A DNA stretch of 6,287 nucleotides from Pseudomonadota bacterium. Lineage in GTDB: Bacteria; Pseudomonadota; Alphaproteobacteria; Caulobacterales; Caulobacteraceae. Position 1 is the first letter of the stretch. Each line of letters starts with the position of its first letter. The stretch lies in the NCBI GenBank assembly GCA_023436945.1, contig JAEZHG010000330.1:1-6287 (forward strand). The letters are read 5' to 3'. The notes under the pieces are model-generated. The model saw only the letters and a list, made by a program, of their open reading frames with translations, did no database searches and had not been told where the DNA came from. The position numbers and the translations under genes were made by a program. Below, piece by piece: positions 1 through 6,287 of this stretch.

Positions 1-700
1 GTTTGGGGGCTCATTCCTGATGCCTCTGTTCCTTGGCCGTGTTCGCGACTATTCGGCAGCAGAGGTCGGCACGACCATGATCGTGTCGGGTCTGTCGATG
101 TTTGCCATGGGCCCGATTGCAGGGCGACTGGTGCGCAAGGTCGATGCCCGTATCCTGATGTTCATCGGCTTTGTGATGGCCGCATGGGGCATGTGGGACG
201 CCCGTATCGTTACCGACGAGTGGGGCTTCTGGGAGTTTGCAGGGGTTCAGGCTATGCGCGGTGCAGGCATCATGCTGGCCATGATCGCTTCGCAGCAGGT
301 GACCATGACCACCCTGCCCCCGCATATGGTCAAGAACGCCTCGGGTCTGGTGAACCTGTCGCGCAATGTCGGCGGTGCCTTTGGTCTGGCGATCCTCAAT
401 ACCAGCATCACCGAGAACACAGCGCGACATATGGTCGAGTTGACCAGCAGCATCGATCAGACCCATGTCCAGATGCGTCAGATGATCGAGGCCATGACCT
501 TGCGGTTCGCCAATTCGATGGACCCGCACGGATCGGCGCTGAAGGCAGTTTACGGCATGCTTCAAAAGCAGGCCACGACCATGGCCTTTGGTGATGCCTT
601 TGCGCTTCTGGCTGTCGCCTGTGCGGTTGCGGCCTTCGTGACCCTGCTGTCGAGACCCGCCAAACCCGGTGGTTCAGCCCCGCCTTCAGAGGTCCATTAA
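1..700 (+). CDS. MFS multidrug efflux transporter, DHA2/EmrB-QacA type (C-terminal part, 5' truncated by window edge)
   Basis: This is the C-terminal portion of a proton-driven inner-membrane exporter. The frame is open from base 2, before the first visible Met at base 20, so the gene begins outside the window. Numbering from that Met, hydrophobic segments lie at about 16-38, 44-60 and 70-95, with a last one at about 192-212. The first two are separated by a GRLVRKVDAR loop, the short basic inter-helix loop typical of MFS proteins. GLVNLSRNVGGAFGLAILNT near 109-128 matches the conserved 'R-x-GG-x-G-x-A' stretch of EmrB-like 14-TM proteins. It is followed by a long polar Met/Gln-rich loop and the final helix, as in EmrB. 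The stop TAA shares a base with the ATG of the downstream TetR gene (TAATG), suggesting translational coupling. Substrate cannot be told. The diagnostic N-terminal motifs are not visible, so DHA2 assignment rests on the C-terminal pattern. Confidence 0.85.
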   Translation, partial: FGGSFLMPLFLGRVRDYSAAEVGTTMIVSGLSMFAMGPIAGRLVRKVDARILMFIGFVMAAWGMWDARIVTDEWGFWEFAGVQAMRGAGIMLAMIASQQVTMTTLPPHMVKNASGLVNLSRNVGGAFGLAILNTSITENTARHMVELTSSIDQTHVQMRQMIEAMTLRFANSMDPHGSALKAVYGMLQKQATTMAFGDAFALLAVACAVAAFVTLLSRPAKPGGSAPPSEVH

Positions 701-1293
701 TGCCCCGCGCCCCCGGCCAGATCGACGAACAGAAAAGCAGCGACATCCTGCGCGCTGCCGTCGATCTGTTCGCGCAGAAGGGGCCAAAGGCTTCGATGGC
801 CGAGATTGCGCGACTGGCAGGCGTGTCGAAACAGACGCTCTACAACCGCTATCCGTCCAAGGCCGAACTGGCACGGGCGCTGCTTACCCAGCGCTCCATC
901 GCCATCACCGCGCCGCTGGAAATCGATACCGATCCTGTAGAAGCCCTTAGCGCCGTGGCCGAGGTGCTGCTGGCCCGCACAGCCCATCCGCAAAGCTCGC
1001 ATCATCTGCGGGCGCTGGCGCTGGTCTCGCGCGAGGATGGAGAACTTGCCAAGGCCGTGTTTGAATCCGGTCCGGGCCGCAGCCTGAAACGCATCGCCGA
1101 CTGGCTGGAAAAACAGCACGCGCGCGGCACGCTGAACATCGACAATCCGAACGAGGCCGCCGAGATCTTCGTCGGCATGGTCATGGGCCACGCCCACCTG
1201 AGGCTGGTGCTGGGACTGCAACCGCTTTCCAGTGATCCAAAGGCCCACGCCGCACAGGTGGCGCGGAGATTTGTGCGCGCCTATGCCCCATAA
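700..1293 (+). CDS. TetR/AcrR-family transcriptional regulator
   Basis: A 197-residue protein of normal TetR length. The N-terminal DNA-binding domain has helix 1 at about 12-27 (SSDILRAAVDLFAQKG), followed by the helix-turn-helix at 33-52 (MAEIARLAGVSKQTLYNRYP) and the usual SKAEL start of helix 4. The rest is an all-helical ligand-binding and dimerisation domain. Its end (AAEIFVGMVMGHAHLRLVLG) resembles the AefR-like TetR C-terminal type, though that subfamily call is tentative. Its ATG overlaps the transporter stop by one base, so both are probably on one transcript. By analogy with other TetR-efflux pairs it likely represses that transcript and is released by a transported compound; the operator should lie upstream of the transporter, outside the window. 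The start at 700 is favoured by the overlap and because it leaves a short N-terminal arm before helix 1. The effector is unknown. Confidence 0.92.
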   Translation: MPRAPGQIDEQKSSDILRAAVDLFAQKGPKASMAEIARLAGVSKQTLYNRYPSKAELARALLTQRSIAITAPLEIDTDPVEALSAVAEVLLARTAHPQSSHHLRALALVSREDGELAKAVFESGPGRSLKRIADWLEKQHARGTLNIDNPNEAAEIFVGMVMGHAHLRLVLGLQPLSSDPKAHAAQVARRFVRAYAP

Positions 1294-1397
1294 TGGGGAC
1301 TAACGGGGCCAGAGGCCTTGGCCTTCTTGTTCAGATCAGCCTAATGCTTTGGGACTATCCTTTCGAATGGTCGCTGTTTCGACCTGCGGAGCCCTGA
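1294..1397 (+). other. Intergenic region between the TetR gene and the creatininase-family gene
   Basis: This 104-bp gap has no credible ORF. It should contain the promoter of the creatininase-phasin pair. The only visible structures are a weak GC-rich hairpin (AGGC-CTTG-GCCT, 1313-1324) followed by a T-containing run, and TCGAA-N10-TTCGA (1363-1382) just upstream of the ribosome site. A GCGGAG at 1386-1391 is the probable Shine-Dalgarno for the ATG at 1398. I cannot assign a -35/-10 pair with confidence. Confidence 0.4.
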
Positions 1398-2177
1398 ATG
1401 CTGATCCACCTTTCGTCCTGGCCTGAAATCGACGCCCATCTGAAGTCCGGCCATGTGCTGGCCAAGACGATCATCGTCCCGATCGGCTCGAACGAACAAC
1501 ACGGCCCGACGGGCCTGCTGGGCACCGACTGGCTCTGCCCCGAGATCATCGCCCACGCCGCTGAAAAGACCGACGAGACCATCCTTGTCGCGCCGACCTT
1601 CAACATCGGCATGGCACAGCACCACCTCGCCTTCCCCGGCACCATCACCCTGCGCCCGTCGACCTTCATGGGCGCGATTGCGGATTGGGTCTCGTCGCTG
1701 GCGCGTCACGGTTTCGAGCGCATCTATTTCCTGAACGGCCACGGCGGCAATGTCGCCACCATCGAGGCCGCCTTTGCCGAAATCTATGCCGAGTGGTCCT
1801 TCACGCCGGAGCCGTGGGCCGAGCGCCCGCCGTTCGTGCTCAAACTGCGTAACTGGTGGGACCTGCCGGGCGTGCAGAAGTTCTGCGAGGACATGTTCCC
1901 GACCGGCCATGGCTCGCACGCCACCCCGTCGGAAATCGCCGTCACCTATGCGGCCTATCCTGACCGCGTGAAGACCGCGACCTATGAGCCGAAGATCGCT
2001 CCGACCGGCCCGATCCGCGATGCCAACGACTATCGCGCCCGCTTCCCTGACGGCCGCATCGGCTCCGATCCGGCGCAGGCCTCCCCTGAAAAGGGCCAGC
2101 AGATCATCGACAAGGCCGTTCCGGCCCTGATCGCCGACATCAATGCCTTTGCCAACGAAGTTCTTCCCGTCGCCTGA
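1398..2177 (+). CDS. Creatininase-family metal-dependent amidohydrolase
   Basis: A 259-residue protein matching the whole creatininase family in length and motif order. PIGSNEQHGPTGLLGTD gives candidate metal ligands Glu33, His35 and Asp44, one residue off Glu34/His36/Asp45 of Pseudomonas creatininase. GMAQHHLAFPGTITL (71-85) is the conserved 'H-x-x-FPGT' strand, NGHGGN (113-118) supplies His115, and GHGSHATPSEIA (170-181) is the equivalent of the HAGxxETS motif, with Glu179 as a likely ligand. Known members hydrolyse creatinine, formamidopyrimidines or peptide-derived amides (MftE). The NGHGGN form, rather than the NGHYEN form of true creatininase, argues against creatinine as substrate, so function should be left as a cyclic-amide or amide hydrolase of unknown substrate. 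It appears cytoplasmic, with no signal peptide. A GCGGAG Shine-Dalgarno about 6 bases before the ATG supports the start. It lies 17 bp upstream of the phasin gene, possibly co-transcribed. Confidence 0.9.
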   Translation: MLIHLSSWPEIDAHLKSGHVLAKTIIVPIGSNEQHGPTGLLGTDWLCPEIIAHAAEKTDETILVAPTFNIGMAQHHLAFPGTITLRPSTFMGAIADWVSSLARHGFERIYFLNGHGGNVATIEAAFAEIYAEWSFTPEPWAERPPFVLKLRNWWDLPGVQKFCEDMFPTGHGSHATPSEIAVTYAAYPDRVKTATYEPKIAPTGPIRDANDYRARFPDGRIGSDPAQASPEKGQQIIDKAVPALIADINAFANEVLPVA

Positions 2178-2194
2178 TTAGAAAAGCTGCCCAA

Positions 2195-2671
2195 GTGAAG
2201 AACTCCATCACCAAGATTTTGAATGGCACCGAGGCCAATCTGCGCACCGGTCAGGAAATGGTCGAGGCGTCGGCCTTTGTGATGCACAAGCGCATTCAGA
2301 TCATGGCGGATGCGGCAACCAATCCCTTGCAGGCCGATGCCAAGGAACTGGGTCGCATGGGTAGCGAGAAGGTCGAGGCGTTTACCGCCTCGGCCACCGC
2401 TGCCGGTGATGCCGCGGTACAGTTCGGCGAAACCTATGTCGATATCGCCCGTCGTGCCGGCGAGACCCTGCAGGCCAATCTGGACGCTTTGGTCCACGAA
2501 CCGGACGAGGCCAAACGTTTGGCACTGCAGACCGAACAGGCCGCCAATTTCTGGGGTCAGGCCATGCTGGACGGTATGACCCTGTGGTCCAAGGGGCTAG
2601 AGGCACAGGCCAAGATCATGGCCCCGTTACACAGCCGCGTAACCGCCAACGCCAAGCGTCTTAAAGACTGA
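2195..2671 (+). CDS. Phasin-family protein
   Basis: A 158-residue, Ala- and Gln-rich, almost wholly helical protein without signal peptide or membrane segments. The N-terminal third (RTGQEMVEASAFVMHKRIQI, then NPLQADAKELGRMGSEKVEAF) and the following AGETLQANLDAL region fit the phasin_2 pattern of amphipathic helices. Family members coat polyhydroxyalkanoate granules and control their size and number; some alphaproteobacterial relatives have other or unknown roles. No PHA synthase or depolymerase is in the window, so a granule role is inference. The start is GTG: no in-frame ATG lies between it and the creatininase stop, and an AAAAG about 8 bases upstream is a weak ribosome site. The 17-bp gap to the creatininase gene suggests one transcript. 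It converges on the Rieske gene with 4 bp between stop codons. Confidence 0.72.
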   Translation: MKNSITKILNGTEANLRTGQEMVEASAFVMHKRIQIMADAATNPLQADAKELGRMGSEKVEAFTASATAAGDAAVQFGETYVDIARRAGETLQANLDALVHEPDEAKRLALQTEQAANFWGQAMLDGMTLWSKGLEAQAKIMAPLHSRVTANAKRLKD

Positions 2672-2675
2672 ATTT

Positions 2676-3068
2676 TCAGGCCGTTCTGACGATACCGTCC
2701 ACGACCTGAACCGGCCATGGCGTCAGCTTGCCACCGGCGCAGGGACCACCGACGCAGGCCCCCGATAGCGGCTCGAACACCGCCCCGTGCCAGCCACACA
2801 GAATGACCGAGCCATCGCTGGACAGATAACGGTCCAGCTCCATGGCAATCGGGAAACCCGCATGGGGGCAACGGTCCACCCAACCCGCAACCTCGCCGCC
2901 CTTCTTGACCACGAAGCCGTGGAAGAAGGCATCGCCGATCTGCAGCACAAAGCCACGCGATCCGGGGTCAGCCAGATCGCTGAGTTGGCACAGCGCCACA
3001 TTGGCAGGCGTTTTCCAGACGCGCTTGCGCTCCTCCTGCGCAGGCGCTGCCCCCTCCTGTCCGCTCAT
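2676..3068 (-). CDS. Small Rieske [2Fe-2S] domain protein
   Basis: A 130-residue protein consisting of one Rieske fold. The cluster motifs are complete: CPHAGFP (Cys67, His69) and CGWHGAVF (Cys91, His94), spaced 21 residues apart, followed by the usual [18 protein letters not shown] end. Such free-standing Rieske proteins are soluble electron carriers or ferredoxin-like partners of oxygenases and reductases; the redox partner here is not identifiable. There is no N-terminal membrane anchor or Tat motif, so it is not the cytochrome bc1 Rieske subunit. The first 20 residues are polar and probably disordered. Its ATG overlaps the gpsA stop by 4 bases (ATGA), which, with no clear Shine-Dalgarno, points to translational coupling to gpsA. 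The functional link to glycerol-phosphate metabolism is unclear. Confidence 0.9.
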   Translation of the reverse strand: MSGQEGAAPAQEERKRVWKTPANVALCQLSDLADPGSRGFVLQIGDAFFHGFVVKKGGEVAGWVDRCPHAGFPIAMELDRYLSSDGSVILCGWHGAVFEPLSGACVGGPCAGGKLTPWPVQVVDGIVRTA

Positions 3069-4063
3069 TCGCGTTCGGGTTTGATGGGGCGGGTCAGCAG
3101 GCTCTCAATCGCCGCATCCACCGTCGTTTCGCCCGCCAGAACAGAGGCGACCGCCTCGATGATCGGGGTCTCTACGCCAAGCTTTTTGGACAGTTCGCGA
3201 ACAGCCGGAGCGCTCTCATAGCCCTCAGCCACCGAACGTTTACCCGCCAGAGCTTCCTCGACCGTCTGGCCCTTACCCAGAGCCAGACCCAAGCTCATGT
3301 TGCGCGACTGGGCACTGGAGCAGGTCAGGACCAGATCACCCATGCCACACAAGCCGGTCACGGTCTTGGCGTTACCGCCCAGAGCCTCGGTCACGCGCAC
3401 GATCTCGGCAAAGCCACGGGTGATGACAGCGGCGTGGGCGCTGCGGCCCATCTCGCGGCCCTCAACGATACCGCATGCAATCGCCAGAACGTTCTTCAGT
3501 GCACCGCCCGTTTCTGCACCCACAATATCGTCGGCGTAGTAGGGACGGAACACCGGACCCGACAGGGCACCAGCCAGCTTTTCAGCCATCTCGATGTCGG
3601 CGCAGGCCAGCGTCACTGCGCTGGGCAGACCACGCGCAACCTCACCGGCAAAGCTCGGGCCCGACAGCACGGCGGTAACGGCATGGGGAATGGTTTCCGC
3701 CAGCACCTCGGCCATCAGCTTCAGCGAGCCGCGCTCGATGCCCTTGGAGCACAGAACGATCGGCAGGCCTTCGCGGGCATAGGGCGCAAACGCAGCCAGC
3801 GTCGCGCGCATATGCTGGGCCGGAGGGACGGCAAGAATGATGTCGCAATCGGCCAGATCGGCCAGATCGGGCGTCACCTTGATGGACGGGTCCAGCTTTA
3901 CGCCATCAAGGAAAGCTTCGTTCACACCACGCGCACGAATGCTTTCGACCACCTCGGCCTCACGAGCCTGAAGCGTGACCTTGAGGCCAGCGGCGGCTGC
4001 GCTCTGTGCCAGTGCAGTGCCCCACGCACCCGCACCGATCACACCTGCAGTTTTGAATTCCAT
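3065..4063 (-). CDS. gpsA: NAD(P)-dependent glycerol-3-phosphate dehydrogenase
   Basis: Cytoplasmic enzyme that reduces dihydroxyacetone phosphate to sn-glycerol-3-phosphate, the backbone for phospholipids. With the ATG at 4063 it is 332 residues, the normal length. The N-terminal Rossmann motif is GAGAWG (10-15); CSKGIE (105-110) and [12 protein letters not shown] (134-145) line the active site; [13 protein letters not shown] (186-198) carries the expected catalytic Lys190; [12 protein letters not shown] (237-248) and SRN (253-255) contribute Asp243 and Arg254 for substrate binding. A GTG at 4102 would add 13 residues and overlap the tsaD stop (GTGA), but the 4063 ATG has GGAG 5 bases upstream and begins 9 residues before the nucleotide-binding loop, as usual, so I prefer it. 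It is second in the tsaD-gpsA-Rieske set. A 9-base tandem repeat at 3851-3868 encodes the DLADLAD stretch. Confidence 0.96.
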   Translation of the reverse strand: MEFKTAGVIGAGAWGTALAQSAAAAGLKVTLQAREAEVVESIRARGVNEAFLDGVKLDPSIKVTPDLADLADCDIILAVPPAQHMRATLAAFAPYAREGLPIVLCSKGIERGSLKLMAEVLAETIPHAVTAVLSGPSFAGEVARGLPSAVTLACADIEMAEKLAGALSGPVFRPYYADDIVGAETGGALKNVLAIACGIVEGREMGRSAHAAVITRGFAEIVRVTEALGGNAKTVTGLCGMGDLVLTCSSAQSRNMSLGLALGKGQTVEEALAGKRSVAEGYESAPAVRELSKKLGVETPIIEAVASVLAGETTVDAAIESLLTRPIKPERE

Positions 4064-4098
4064 AGTCACTCCGGTGGCGGTGAGTTCCCCCTCGGGGC

Positions 4099-5274
4099 TC
4101 ACGCCTTGGCGCCTTTGCGCCCTTGTTTCTTATGTACAGGGTCGCCCATTGCGCGCGCCTCGTCCAGTGGCCATCGCGGACGGGCCACAGCGTCCATGTC
4201 GGACACCCACCCTTTTTCCAGTCTTTCCGCACCCGCCAGCGCGATCATGGCGGCTTTGTCGGTGCAATAGGCCATAGGCGGAGCAAAGAAACCGAAGCCG
4301 TATTTCTCGGCCAGTTTCTGTAAGGTCGCCCTAACGGTCTTGTTCGCCGCCACACCGCCAGCCACCACAAACAGGCGCTCTTTTGCTTGCCCTATCGCCT
4401 CGCCCGCGGGGCTCGACTGCTTGAGGGCGCTTTCACCCAATCCGTAAGCAACAAGTTGGGGATGGGCCTCGACGTAGTCCTTCATCGCCCGCTCGGTGCG
4501 CTCGCCCAGTTGGCGCGCAATGGCCTTTTGCACGGCATCGGCCAGATCGGCCTTGTCCTGCTCGGTCTCGCAGGTCTGTGCCAGACGCGACGCCGCCGTC
4601 TTCAGACCGGAGAACGAGAAATCACAGTCCTTGCGACCCAAAAGCGCACGCGGAAGCTCAAAGCGCGAACCATCGCCCTTGGCCGCCAGCTTCTCCAGCG
4701 CAGGACCGCCCGGATAGCCAAGACCCATAGCCTTGGCGATCTTGTCAAAGGCCTCGCCCGCCGCATCGTCGATGGTGGTGCCGAGGCGGCTCATATCGCC
4801 AATGCCGCGCACTTCCAGAAGCTGGCAGTGACCACCGGAGACCAGTAGCAACAGGAACGGATAGGCCGTCTCTGCACCCAGTCGTGCCGAGACCGCATGG
4901 CCTTCAAGGTGGTTCACCGCAATCAGCGGCAGATCACGCGCCAGTGCCACGGCCTTGCCGTATGACAGGCCCACCATCACGCCGCCGACCAGACCCGGCC
5001 CTGCGGTTGCGGCAACCCCAGACAGTTCGCTCCATTCCAGACCCGACTGTTCCATCGCCTGACGGGTCACGGTGTCGATCATCTCGACGTGGCTGCGCGC
5101 CGCGATTTCCGGCACCACGCCACCAAAGGCCGCGTGCTCGTCAATCTGGCTATGGATCACGCTGGACAGCACCTGCGCACCATCTGGACCAAGGCGCACA
5201 ACCGAGGCCGCCGTCTCGTCGCAGCTGGTTTCCAGCCCCAGTACGGTCAGCACCTCGCCGCCCGATGCGACCAT
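4099..5274 (-). CDS. tsaD: tRNA N6-adenosine threonylcarbamoyltransferase TsaD
   Basis: Catalytic subunit of the t6A machinery, moving the threonylcarbamoyl group from TC-AMP to A37 of ANN-decoding tRNAs with TsaB and TsaE. The call rests on [15 protein letters not shown] at the N-terminus, the metal site HLEGH (His122, His126 from the chosen start), [42 protein letters not shown] and [12 protein letters not shown], with the metal-binding Asp in the last. The KGAKA end is typical of alphaproteobacterial homologues. The ATG at 5274 gives 391 residues; in-frame ATG 5334 (411) and GTG 5379 (426) are possible but only add a low-similarity leader, and the last would leave 6 bp to hemC. The protein is longer than the usual 340-365 residues, mainly from the extra N-terminal residues and an unusual segment before GGVAAN (about 4375-4458). 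The usual Asn of CTDN is Lys. It is first gene of the minus-strand set, divergent from hemC. Confidence 0.95.
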   Translation of the reverse strand: MVASGGEVLTVLGLETSCDETAASVVRLGPDGAQVLSSVIHSQIDEHAAFGGVVPEIAARSHVEMIDTVTRQAMEQSGLEWSELSGVAATAGPGLVGGVMVGLSYGKAVALARDLPLIAVNHLEGHAVSARLGAETAYPFLLLLVSGGHCQLLEVRGIGDMSRLGTTIDDAAGEAFDKIAKAMGLGYPGGPALEKLAAKGDGSRFELPRALLGRKDCDFSFSGLKTAASRLAQTCETEQDKADLADAVQKAIARQLGERTERAMKDYVEAHPQLVAYGLGESALKQSSPAGEAIGQAKERLFVVAGGVAANKTVRATLQKLAEKYGFGFFAPPMAYCTDKAAMIALAGAERLEKGWVSDMDAVARPRWPLDEARAMGDPVHKKQGRKGAKA

Positions 5275-5385
5275 TGTCCCATCGGCGGCATTTGCGCCAT
5301 TTGCTTCACTGCTATAGTCCGCAAGCTTATCCATCGGGTCGAGGTAGCGATCCGCCCTGTTTTTCGCAACGTCTGGCACGTTTTA
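5275..5385. promoter_or_regulatory. Divergent tsaD / hemC promoter region
   Basis: The interval between the preferred tsaD start (5274, minus) and the hemC start (5386, plus) must contain promoters for both genes. On the plus strand TTGCGCC (5292-5298), 12 bases, then GCTATAGT (5311-5318) loosely resembles the Caulobacter housekeeping pattern TTGaCgS-N10-14-GCTANAWC. On the minus strand TTGCGAA (5369-5363), 14 bases, then GCTACCTC (5348-5341) matches the -10 part at 7 of 8 positions but the -35 poorly; transcription from it would start near 5335, by the alternative tsaD ATG at 5334. Both assignments are inference from pattern only. Confidence 0.35.
5368..5382. repeat. Inverted repeat AACGT-N5-ACGTT before hemC
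   Basis: A perfect 5-bp inverted repeat with a 5-base spacer ends 3 bases before the hemC ATG and spans the position where a ribosome binding site would be expected. It could be an operator half-site pair or a small mRNA hairpin limiting hemC translation. It is short enough to occur by chance, so functional meaning is speculative. Confidence 0.3.
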
Positions 5386-6276
5386 ATGACTCCGCTTCTT
5401 CGTATCGGCACCCGTCGTTCCAAGCTGGCTCTGGCCCAATCGGGCATGATGCAGCGCGCCATCGGCCGCGCGCTCGGTGTGCCGGAAGACGAGATCATCC
5501 ATGCTGTGCCGCTGGTCGAAATCGTCACCACCGGCGACCGTATTCAGGACCGTCGCCTGCTGGAAGTTGGCGGAAAGTCGCTTTTCACCAAGGAAATCGA
5601 AGAGGCGCTGCTGGATGGTCGCGTGGATGTTGCTGTCCACTCGATGAAGGATGTGCCGGCTGAACAGCCTGACGGCCTTGCCATCGCCGCCATCCCCGAG
5701 CGCGAGGATCCGCGCGATGCCTTCATTTCCGAGAACTATAGCTCGCTGGCCGATCTGCCGCAGGGGGCCAAGATCGGAACCGCCTCGCTGCGCCGTCAAG
5801 CCCAGCTCTGGGCGGCCCGCCCCGACCTTCAGATCGAGATGCTGCGTGGCAATGTCGATACGCGCCTTCGTCGCCTGCATGATGGCGATTTTGATGACAT
5901 TCTGCTCGCCTGCTCTGGTCTGAACCGCCTTGGCTTGTCGGATGTAATCACCGAGCGTCTGGACCTGACCGCCTTCCTGCCCGCACCGGGCCAAGGCGCT
6001 CTGGCCCTGCAAACCCGCGCGGACGACACCGAGAGTGTTTGGGCCCGTACGCTGAACCACGCACCGACCGCCCTGTGTGTCGCGGCAGAACGCGGCGCCA
6101 TGCTGGCCCTCGAAGGTTCATGCCGTACGGCTGTGGGGGCCTTCGCCCATATCGAGGAAGACACCCTTCATATCGGCACCGAAATGCTGTCTCCCGATGG
6201 CAAGCAACGCTGGACCCGTCGCGGTACGCTCAGCGCCGATGTCAGCGCCTTTGACGCCGCCACCCTCGGTCGTTAA
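5386..6276 (+). CDS. hemC: Hydroxymethylbilane synthase (porphobilinogen deaminase), probably C-terminally truncated
   Basis: Cytoplasmic enzyme that polymerises four porphobilinogens into hydroxymethylbilane for haem and other tetrapyrroles. It has RIGTRRSKLALAQ at the N-terminus, VEIVTTGD (44-51), GGKSLFTKEIEEAL, VDVAVHSMKDVP with the catalytic Asp81, GTASLRRQAQL, RGNVDTRLRRL, SGLNRLGL, LPAPGQGALALQTR, and LEGSCRTAVGAFA with Cys246, the attachment site of the dipyrromethane cofactor. The ATG at 5386 puts the conserved GTR motif at residue 8, as usual; there is no clear Shine-Dalgarno. The frame remains open upstream but that stretch is the complement of tsaD. The protein ends at 296 residues, about 10-25 short of most homologues. 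The codons after the TAA read Leu-Gly-Glu, which would continue a family-like LGRxLGE helix, so the stop may be a mutation of a Glu codon or a sequence error. All catalytic residues remain. Confidence 0.93.
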   Translation: MTPLLRIGTRRSKLALAQSGMMQRAIGRALGVPEDEIIHAVPLVEIVTTGDRIQDRRLLEVGGKSLFTKEIEEALLDGRVDVAVHSMKDVPAEQPDGLAIAAIPEREDPRDAFISENYSSLADLPQGAKIGTASLRRQAQLWAARPDLQIEMLRGNVDTRLRRLHDGDFDDILLACSGLNRLGLSDVITERLDLTAFLPAPGQGALALQTRADDTESVWARTLNHAPTALCVAAERGAMLALEGSCRTAVGAFAHIEEDTLHIGTEMLSPDGKQRWTRRGTLSADVSAFDAATLGR

Positions 6277-6287
6277 CTGGGCGAGGC

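Noticed and set aside
11..565. A 184-residue minus-strand open frame opposite the MFS gene
   Set aside because: Its His/Gly/Asp-rich composition is that of an antisense shadow of a membrane protein, and the plus-strand frame has clear MFS features.
1286..1298. CCCCA-TAA-TGGGG inverted repeat at the TetR stop codon, as a terminator
   Set aside because: The stem is only 5 bp with a 3-base loop and is not followed by a T run; insufficient for an intrinsic terminator.
3851..3868. Tandem GGCCAGATC repeat as a regulatory or mobile repeat
   Set aside because: It is inside gpsA and encodes the Asp-Leu-Ala repeat of a helix; two copies in coding sequence are explained by the protein.
3434..4270. A 278-residue open frame on the plus strand opposite gpsA and the end of tsaD
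   Set aside because: It lies antisense to two well-supported genes, has no recognisable domain and a His/Arg-rich composition typical of shadow frames in GC-rich DNA.
5089..5385. Long in-frame extension upstream of hemC on the plus strand
   Set aside because: It is the complement of tsaD coding sequence, and HemC family N-termini begin a few residues before the RIGTRRS motif, matching the ATG at 5386.
1..6287. A new defence, mobile or multi-gene system
   Set aside because: Every sizeable open frame with real coding character belongs to a recognised housekeeping or common accessory family; no integrase, transposase, array, tRNA or cluster of unknown genes is visible.

Overview
The window reads as an ordinary, gene-dense stretch of an alphaproteobacterial chromosome, most likely Caulobacterales (Asticcacaulis/Brevundimonas/Caulobacter-like). 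The grounds are moderately high GC with strong G/C bias at third codon positions, a phasin-family protein, the divergent hemC / tsaD-gpsA arrangement common in alphaproteobacteria, and a TsaD C-terminus ending in the KGAKA-type tail I associate with that class. The genus is inference; no rRNA or other marker is present.

Layout, left to right. Bases 1-700 hold the C-terminal part of a 14-TM (DHA2/EmrB-type) MFS drug-efflux protein, cut by the window edge. It overlaps by one base (TAATG) a TetR-family regulator (700-1293), so the two form an efflux-plus-regulator pair. After a 104-bp gap come a creatininase-family metal-dependent amidohydrolase (1398-2177) and, 17 bp later, a phasin-family protein (2195-2671). 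These face a minus-strand cluster read from right to left: tsaD (tRNA t6A modification), gpsA (glycerol-3-phosphate dehydrogenase, phospholipid precursor) and a small Rieske 2Fe-2S protein. The phasin and Rieske genes converge with only 4 bp between their stop codons. At the right end hemC (hydroxymethylbilane synthase, tetrapyrrole pathway) runs rightward, divergent from tsaD across a region of about 110 bp that must hold both promoters.

The genes are mostly housekeeping or common accessory functions. I found no RNA gene, CRISPR array, insertion sequence, prophage or recognisable new multi-gene system. The observations most worth checking are: an in-frame TAA in hemC followed by codons that continue the family's C-terminal pattern, as if a Glu codon had become a stop; a family-atypical segment of roughly 25-30 residues in TsaD just before its GGVAAN motif; an Asn-to-Lys difference in the TsaD CTDN motif; start-site choices for tsaD and gpsA; and an inverted repeat immediately upstream of the hemC start.
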